Source: Gemmatimonadota bacterium
GTDB lineage: Bacteria; Gemmatimonadota; Gemmatimonadetes; Longimicrobiales; Gaopeijiaceae
NCBI GenBank assembly: GCA_007121455.1
Contig: SKKN01000022.1
Coordinates: forward strand, 1-64,000
Length of the DNA stretch: 64,000 nt
Reading direction: 5' to 3'
Part shown: positions 59,539 through 64,000 of the stretch, piece after piece
How the letters are laid out: each line of letters starts with the position of its first letter
Numbering within the stretch: the first letter of the stretch is position 1
Program-made: the position numbers and the translations under genes
Notes under the pieces: model-generated
Databases searched by the model: none
What the model was told of the DNA's origin: nothing
What the model saw: only the letters and a program-made list of their open reading frames with translations

Positions 59539-60695
59539 GTCCAGAGAAGGACGGGAAGGTGATCCTGGAACTGGACGAAGTCACCCGGCGCTTCGGGGAC
59601 GTGACCGCTGTGGACCAGCTCTCCCTGACTCTGGAGTCCGGTGAATTCCTCACGCTCCTGGGCCCTTCCGGGTGCGGAAAGACCACGGCTCTCCGAATCG
59701 TCGCCGGCTTCGAGCCCGTAGACGAGGGGCGCGTCCGATTCGAAGGTCTGGACATCACGGGCCGCACTCCCCAGCGGCGCGGCTTCGGGATGGTCTTCCA
59801 GAACTACGCGCTCTTTCCGCACCTGAACGTCTTCGAGAACGTGGCGTTCGGGCTCAAGACCCGGCGCGAGCCGAAGGCCGACCTGGCCGCCAAGGTCGGG
59901 GCCGCCCTGGAGCGGGTGGCCCTGGCCGGCTACGAGAAACGAGCCGTGCAGGCACTCTCGGGAGGGCAGCAGCAGAGGGTGGCCCTCGCCCGCGCGCTCG
60001 CGGTGGAACCGCCGCTCCTCCTCCTCGACGAGCCCTTGTCGAATCTGGATCAAGCGCTCCGCGTGCGAACGCGTGGAGAGCTTCGCAAGCTCGTGAAGGA
60101 GCTCGGAATCACGGCCCTCTTCGTCACACATGACCAGGAGGAAGCCTTCGACCTTTCCGACCGTATCGCCGTGATGAATGCGGGGCGAATCCGGCAAATT
60201 GGAACCCCGCGCGCGCTGTACGAGGAGCCTGCGGACAGATTCGTTGCGAGCTTCGTCGGTACGGCGAACGTGATTCCCGTGGAAGTGGAAGGAGATCCCG
60301 GCTCCGGGGGATTCGCGGCTCGATTCCCGGAAGGAGCCGTCTGGCCGGCACCGTCGGCGGGCCGCGACGTAAGGGAGGGGCCGGGAGTGCTCCTGGTGCG
60401 CCCGGAGGATCTCCGTTTCGATGACGGTGCCGAGGGCACGCCGCTTTCGGGGGTAGTGCGGGACCGCCGGTTCCGAGGCGCATTCACCGTCTACCGGGTC
60501 GAGGGGACCGGCTTCGAGGTTCAGGTCGCCTCGCCCGGCCCCGGCCCGGCCACGGGGGATCGAGTTCGCATCCGGCCACGAGGTGGAGCCCTGCTGCATC
60601 TTTTCCCCCGGGAAGGCTCGCAGGTCGCACTGCCCACGGCCCGACCGCGCGTTGAGACCCCATCGTGGGAGGTGGCTCCCAGGGACGCTTCGTGA
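59535..60695 (+). CDS. ABC transporter ATPase (FbpC/PotA type)
   Basis: The 386-residue protein has Walker A GPSGCGKT (43-50), Q-loop VFQNYALFPHL, signature LSGGQQQR, Walker B LLLLDEPLSNLD and H-loop VTHDQEE, then a C-terminal TOBE-type regulatory domain (LLVRPEDLRF). It energises the permease that follows. The GTG at 59535 overlaps the binding-protein stop (GTGA) and has AGGGG upstream. Confidence 0.94.
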   Translation: MSPEKDGKVILELDEVTRRFGDVTAVDQLSLTLESGEFLTLLGPSGCGKTTALRIVAGFEPVDEGRVRFEGLDITGRTPQRRGFGMVFQNYALFPHLNVFENVAFGLKTRREPKADLAAKVGAALERVALAGYEKRAVQALSGGQQQRVALARALAVEPPLLLLDEPLSNLDQALRVRTRGELRKLVKELGITALFVTHDQEEAFDLSDRIAVMNAGRIRQIGTPRALYEEPADRFVASFVGTANVIPVEVEGDPGSGGFAARFPEGAVWPAPSAGRDVREGPGVLLVRPEDLRFDDGAEGTPLSGVVRDRRFRGAFTVYRVEGTGFEVQVASPGPGPATGDRVRIRPRGGALLHLFPREGSQVALPTARPRVETPSWEVAPRDAS

Positions 60696-62365
60696 AGCGG
60701 ACCACGCCTCTCTGGCTGCTCCTTCCCGTTTTCGGTCTCTTCATCTGGCTCGTCCTCTACCCGCACCTCTTCGTCCTGGGCGACTCCCTCTGGATCGGAG
60801 AACGTCTGTCCCTCGATGGCTACCGGACGTTCTTCACGAGCCGGTCCGAGCTGGAGGCCCTGTGGGGGAGCTTGTGGATCAGCGGAGCGAGCGTGCTGCT
60901 CTCCGCGATGGTTGGAATCCCTCTCGCCTTCTTCTTCACGCGCTACGACTTTCCCGGCCGATCGCTCCTCGCCGCGCTGGCTGCAGTCCCCGTCCTCCTT
61001 CCTCCTCTCGTGGGTGTGATCGCGTTCCTCTTCCTCTACGGAGAGAGCGGGATCGTGACGCGAAGCGTGCAGGCCGCGCTGGGGCTGGAGCGAGCTCCCT
61101 GGCGCATGGTGGGCGGCTGGGCGATCCTCCTCGTCCACACCTACTCCATGTACGTCTATTTCTACCTCTTCACGGCGGCTGGACTCGCCCGGCTCGACCC
61201 GTCGGCCATGGAGGCGGCGGAGTCTCTCGGAGCGGGGCGCACCCGGACGCTCCTGCGAGTGACCCTCCCCATGTTGGCACCGTCCCTCGTCGCCGCCTCC
61301 CTTCTGGTCTTCATGACGTCCATGGCCTCCTTTTCCGCTCCGTACATCTTCGGCGGCGGCTTCCGGGTCCTCACCACCCAGATCTTCCAGAGCAAGGTGA
61401 GCGGCGAGGTCACGATGGCGATGGTGCAGACGGTCGTCCTGGCGTCCGCGTCCCTCCTCTTCCTCTGGGGTCTGAGGAGATTCGACCGCGGGCGGGAGTT
61501 CGCGGCGGTCGGGAAGGGTGTGGGAGCCGTACGCAAACCGGTCCGGTCCCCGTGGGCGCGGACGCTCGTTCCGACCGTGGCCGTTGCAGGAGTCTTCGTC
61601 CTGCTCCTTCCGCACCTCACCCTCCTCCTCGTTTCCTTCGTGCCGCAGGGTACCTGGACCATGGAGGTCCTCCCGAGTCGGTATAGCCTGGAGAACTACC
61701 GTGCGCTCCTCGAGAGACCGCAGCTCTGGACCCCGGTCGCGAACTCGCTCCAGATGGCGACGCTCGCAACGGCAGGAAACCTCGTGTTCTGTTTCGTGGT
61801 CGCCTACCTCCTGGTGCGCGGACGCTTCCGGGGGAAGGGGACGATGGGCTTTCTCACGATGCTTCCGTGGGCGCTTCCAGGCACCGTCATCGCCGTCGCC
61901 CTCGCCACGACCTTCTCGGTGAACCAGCCATGGTTCGGGCGGTTCATCCTGGTGGGCAGCTTCTGGATCCTTCCCCTCGCTTATTTCCTCCGAAACATCC
62001 CGCTCGTGGCGCAGGCGACCATCGCTTCGTTCCGGCAATACGACCCTTCGCTCGAGGAGGCCGCCTATTCCCTCGGGGCGGGATGGCCAACGACCATGCG
62101 CCGGATCGCGGCCCCTCTCGTGCTCCCCGGGCTCGCAGCTGGAGGCCTGCTCGCATGGGTCACCGCTCTGGGCGAGTTCGTCTCCTCGATCCTGCTGTAT
62201 ACCTATCGCTCCCGGCCAATCTCGATCGAAATCCTGTCCCAGCTCCGGGCGTTCGACTTCGGGGCCGCCGCCGCTCTCGGCGTGGTTCTCGCATGCCTGA
62301 TGACCGCTGCGTTCGCCCTCGGGGGGAGGTTCGTCCAGGGAGGCCTCACGGGCCCGCGCGGATGA
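60692..62365 (+). CDS. fused ABC permease (FbpB type)
   Basis: The 557-residue inner-membrane protein has about twelve helices as two fused permease halves, each with an EAA-loop: AAESLGAGRTRTLLRVTLP in the first half and AAYSLGAGWPTTMRRIAAP in the second. Fused permeases of this kind belong to the iron(III) FbpB/thiamin ThiP class. The GTG at 60692 overlaps the ATPase stop (GTGA). With the two previous genes it forms a complete importer. Confidence 0.93.
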   Translation: MKRTTPLWLLLPVFGLFIWLVLYPHLFVLGDSLWIGERLSLDGYRTFFTSRSELEALWGSLWISGASVLLSAMVGIPLAFFFTRYDFPGRSLLAALAAVPVLLPPLVGVIAFLFLYGESGIVTRSVQAALGLERAPWRMVGGWAILLVHTYSMYVYFYLFTAAGLARLDPSAMEAAESLGAGRTRTLLRVTLPMLAPSLVAASLLVFMTSMASFSAPYIFGGGFRVLTTQIFQSKVSGEVTMAMVQTVVLASASLLFLWGLRRFDRGREFAAVGKGVGAVRKPVRSPWARTLVPTVAVAGVFVLLLPHLTLLLVSFVPQGTWTMEVLPSRYSLENYRALLERPQLWTPVANSLQMATLATAGNLVFCFVVAYLLVRGRFRGKGTMGFLTMLPWALPGTVIAVALATTFSVNQPWFGRFILVGSFWILPLAYFLRNIPLVAQATIASFRQYDPSLEEAAYSLGAGWPTTMRRIAAPLVLPGLAAGGLLAWVTALGEFVSSILLYTYRSRPISIEILSQLRAFDFGAAAALGVVLACLMTAAFALGGRFVQGGLTGPRG

Positions 62366-62862
62366 GCTCGCCCCCCCCGACCACCCCACGCCCCCTCGAC
62401 CCACGCGTCCGAACGCTTTGGTGGATCACTGCCCTTCTCTGGGCAGCCGCGGCGTCTGCCGGGGCGGTCGCTGCCGAGCTCATCCTCGTTCCCGAGCACG
62501 CACCTCCGTATTGGCCTGTTGGATGGCTCGCTAGGGGGGTTCCGGTCTTCGCCTTCGCCCTCGCCCTCCTCGTGCCGCCACTCCGCTACGGACGCTGGCG
62601 CTTCGCTCTCCGGGCGCACGACATCTGGATCCGGCACGGCATCCTCTGGGTTACCGTCAGCGTCATTCCCTACTCCCGCATTCAGTTCGCGGACACGGAG
62701 CAAGGTCCCCTCGAACGGCTCTTCGGCCTCTCCTCGCTCGTCGTGCACACGGCCGCCCCGGGCACCTCCGGGCGACTTCCCGGCCTCGATGCGACCCAAG
62801 CGGAAGAGCTCCGGGAGCGCCTTGCCCGGGTGCAGGATCCGGGAGCCGATGAACCGACCTGA
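62362..62862 (+). CDS. bacterial PH (bPH2/YdbS-like) membrane protein
   Basis: The 166-residue protein has two membrane helices (about 20-42 and 55-72) followed by a PH-like domain: RFALRAHDIWIRHGILWVTVSVIPYSRIQFADTEQGPLERLFGLSSL, the YdbS/bPH2 phrase. A short tail with ATQAEELRERL ends it. Its partner is the next gene, also with PH-like domains. The ATG overlaps the permease stop as ATGA, so it is part of the transporter operon, though no functional link is known. Confidence 0.85.
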   Translation: MSSPPPTTPRPLDPRVRTLWWITALLWAAAASAGAVAAELILVPEHAPPYWPVGWLARGVPVFAFALALLVPPLRYGRWRFALRAHDIWIRHGILWVTVSVIPYSRIQFADTEQGPLERLFGLSSLVVHTAAPGTSGRLPGLDATQAEELRERLARVQDPGADEPT

Positions 62863-64000
62863 TCCCCCCGGAGACGACATCTCAGGAGACGACATCTCCG
62901 GAGCACCGCCCCCCCCTTCCTCCAGCCCCCCGCCGAGGCCCGATCCCTTCCAGGGGGAGCCCTCTCCCCTGCACCCTGCAGCCGTCCCGATCTGGATCAT
63001 GGAAGTGGTGTTGCCACTCGCCGTGGCCCTCTTCCTCACCGGTGCAGGCATCCTTCCGGCTTTCGGCGTGCTCATGGCCGTGACCCTCGTGAGCCTCGTC
63101 CGCTACCGGCGCTTCCGGTGGAGGTTGGACCCCGACGCGCTCATCGTGGAGAAGGGCCTGTTTCGACGCCGGCGCCGCGTGATCCAGCGAGACCGGATCC
63201 AGACCGTGGACCTGGAAAGAGGCGTACGTCACCGGCTCTGCGGCGTCGTGGAGGTCCGGGTCGAGGCGATTGGCGGAGTGGGAACCCAGGGGAGGCTCTC
63301 GGCACTGAGCCCAGATGTTGCGGACAGGCTGCGGCGAGTCCTCCTCGAGGACCCGGAGCAGACGCAGCGCGGGGCCAAGGGCGAGGCTGTGGAGGAGGAG
63401 CTTCTTGCGAGGGTTCGCCCACGCGCGCTGGTGCTCGCGGGACTCACGGGGGGCCGGGTCGGTGTGGTCGCCGCGGTGGTCGGCTTCTTGCTTCAGTTCC
63501 TTCCCGAGGAGCAGATCGCGGAGGCGCTCCGCCCCTGGATTGCGGACGGCCCGGAAGCGACACCCCTCATCGTCGGTGCGATGATACTCGGTCTGGTCGG
63601 CGCCGCTTTGATGGGCGGATTCGTGCTCTCCGTGACCGCCACGGTGCTGATTCACTGGAACTTTACGCTGTCGCGACGAGATGGGAGCCTTTGGGTACGC
63701 CGCGGGCTCATCACCGAGCACCGGGACAGCGTGCCTTTGCGGCGGGTGCAAGCCGTCCGGGTGGAGGAAAACGTCGTACGCCGGTTTCTCGGCCTCGCGT
63801 CGCTGCGGGCCGTCGTGGCAGGACGCGCGGGGGACTCCGGAGATGGGGGCTCGGACCTTCTCCTTCCCGTCGGCACGCGCGAGGAAGCCTTCGAGATCGC
63901 ACGGAGGATTCTCGGGAAACGCATCGAGCCGCTCCGGCCGCTCGAAGCCATGCCGTCGGCAGCTCACGACCGGAGGAGGGTTCGTGCCGCCGCCGCGGGG
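62849..64000 (+). CDS. YdbT-like membrane protein with bPH2 domains (3' end outside window)
   Basis: Open from ATG 62849 to the window edge (384 codons). A disordered Pro/Ser/Asp-rich N-terminus (DDISGDDISG repeat) precedes a membrane segment pair (about 48-85), a first PH-like domain (RWRLDPDALIVEKGLFRRR and VIQRDRIQTVDLERGV), another membrane pair (about 195-270) and a second PH-like domain (GSLWVRRGLITEHRDSVPLRRVQAV). This is the YdbT layout. YdbS and YdbT are usually neighbours, as here. Confidence 0.86.
   Translation, partial: MNRPDPPGDDISGDDISGAPPPPSSSPPPRPDPFQGEPSPLHPAAVPIWIMEVVLPLAVALFLTGAGILPAFGVLMAVTLVSLVRYRRFRWRLDPDALIVEKGLFRRRRRVIQRDRIQTVDLERGVRHRLCGVVEVRVEAIGGVGTQGRLSALSPDVADRLRRVLLEDPEQTQRGAKGEAVEEELLARVRPRALVLAGLTGGRVGVVAAVVGFLLQFLPEEQIAEALRPWIADGPEATPLIVGAMILGLVGAALMGGFVLSVTATVLIHWNFTLSRRDGSLWVRRGLITEHRDSVPLRRVQAVRVEENVVRRFLGLASLRAVVAGRAGDSGDGGSDLLLPVGTREEAFEIARRILGKRIEPLRPLEAMPSAAHDRRRVRAAAAG

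Overview
The window is a stretch of GC-rich bacterial chromosome with tightly packed genes, many joined by 4-base ATGA or GTGA stop/start overlaps and many using GTG or TTG starts. The gene content suggests Gemmatimonadota or a close relative: aroC-aroK-topA-trmFO-xerC-hslV-hslU in one run, a complete type IV pilus locus with PilS/PilR-type regulators, Ig-repeat and TPR lipoproteins, a large PIG-L protein, and an SDR-type threonine dehydrogenase next to KBL. This assignment is inference; no rRNA or tRNA gene is in the window. I found no CRISPR array, prophage or intact transposase.

Layout. (1) 1-8525, minus strand: a housekeeping operon in the order aroC, aroK, topA, trmFO, xerC, hslV, hslU; hslU runs off the left edge. 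A terminator-like hairpin that may act as an attenuator precedes aroC. (2) 8647-17140, minus: pilM-pilN-pilO-pilP-pilQ followed by a 1218-residue lipoprotein with Ig-like and propeller-like parts; a TTGACA promoter lies upstream of pilM. (3) 17204-22890, minus: two paralogous minor-pilin sets in tandem, each in the order FimT/GspH-, PilV-, PilW- and PilX-like; both PilX-like proteins end in a glycine-spaced segment that looks like a beta-solenoid. (4) 22942-31323, minus: the major pilin pilA behind a good sigma-54 site, a second pilin, two kinase/NtrC-type regulator pairs, a dolichol-phosphate-mannose-synthase-like glycosyltransferase and a short protein with a kinase H-box but no ATPase domain. 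Together (2)-(4) encode the inner-membrane platform, secretin, pilins, tip proteins and regulation of a type IV pilus. The motor genes (pilB, pilT, pilC, pilD) are not in the window.

(5) 31568-44346: mixed genes, including a LysM/M15-like wall enzyme, a Mn-type superoxide dismutase, a Y-family polymerase with BtpA, an AGCS symporter with a ~100-residue insertion, a 16-residue-repeat surface protein, YtoQ, a fatty-acid desaturase, IF-1, phosphatidylserine decarboxylase and a serine beta-lactamase-like hydrolase. (6) 44347-44694 holds a 161-bp element with 22-bp perfect terminal inverted repeats (MITE-like) beside a perfect 14-bp hairpin. (7) 44695-49775: a hydroxyacid dehydrogenase and glycerate kinase converge on kbl-tdh; these genes link glyoxylate/hydroxypyruvate and threonine/glycine metabolism. 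(8) 49785-54588: an exported alpha/beta hydrolase broken by a 5-bp tandem duplication, a Tat-exported metallo-beta-lactamase-fold protein, a trypsin-like lipoprotein and a TPR lipoprotein. (9) 55003-64000, plus: infC with an AUU start, a large PIG-L deacetylase, a complete iron-type ABC importer (binding protein, ATPase, fused permease) and two bacterial-PH membrane proteins, the last running off the right edge.
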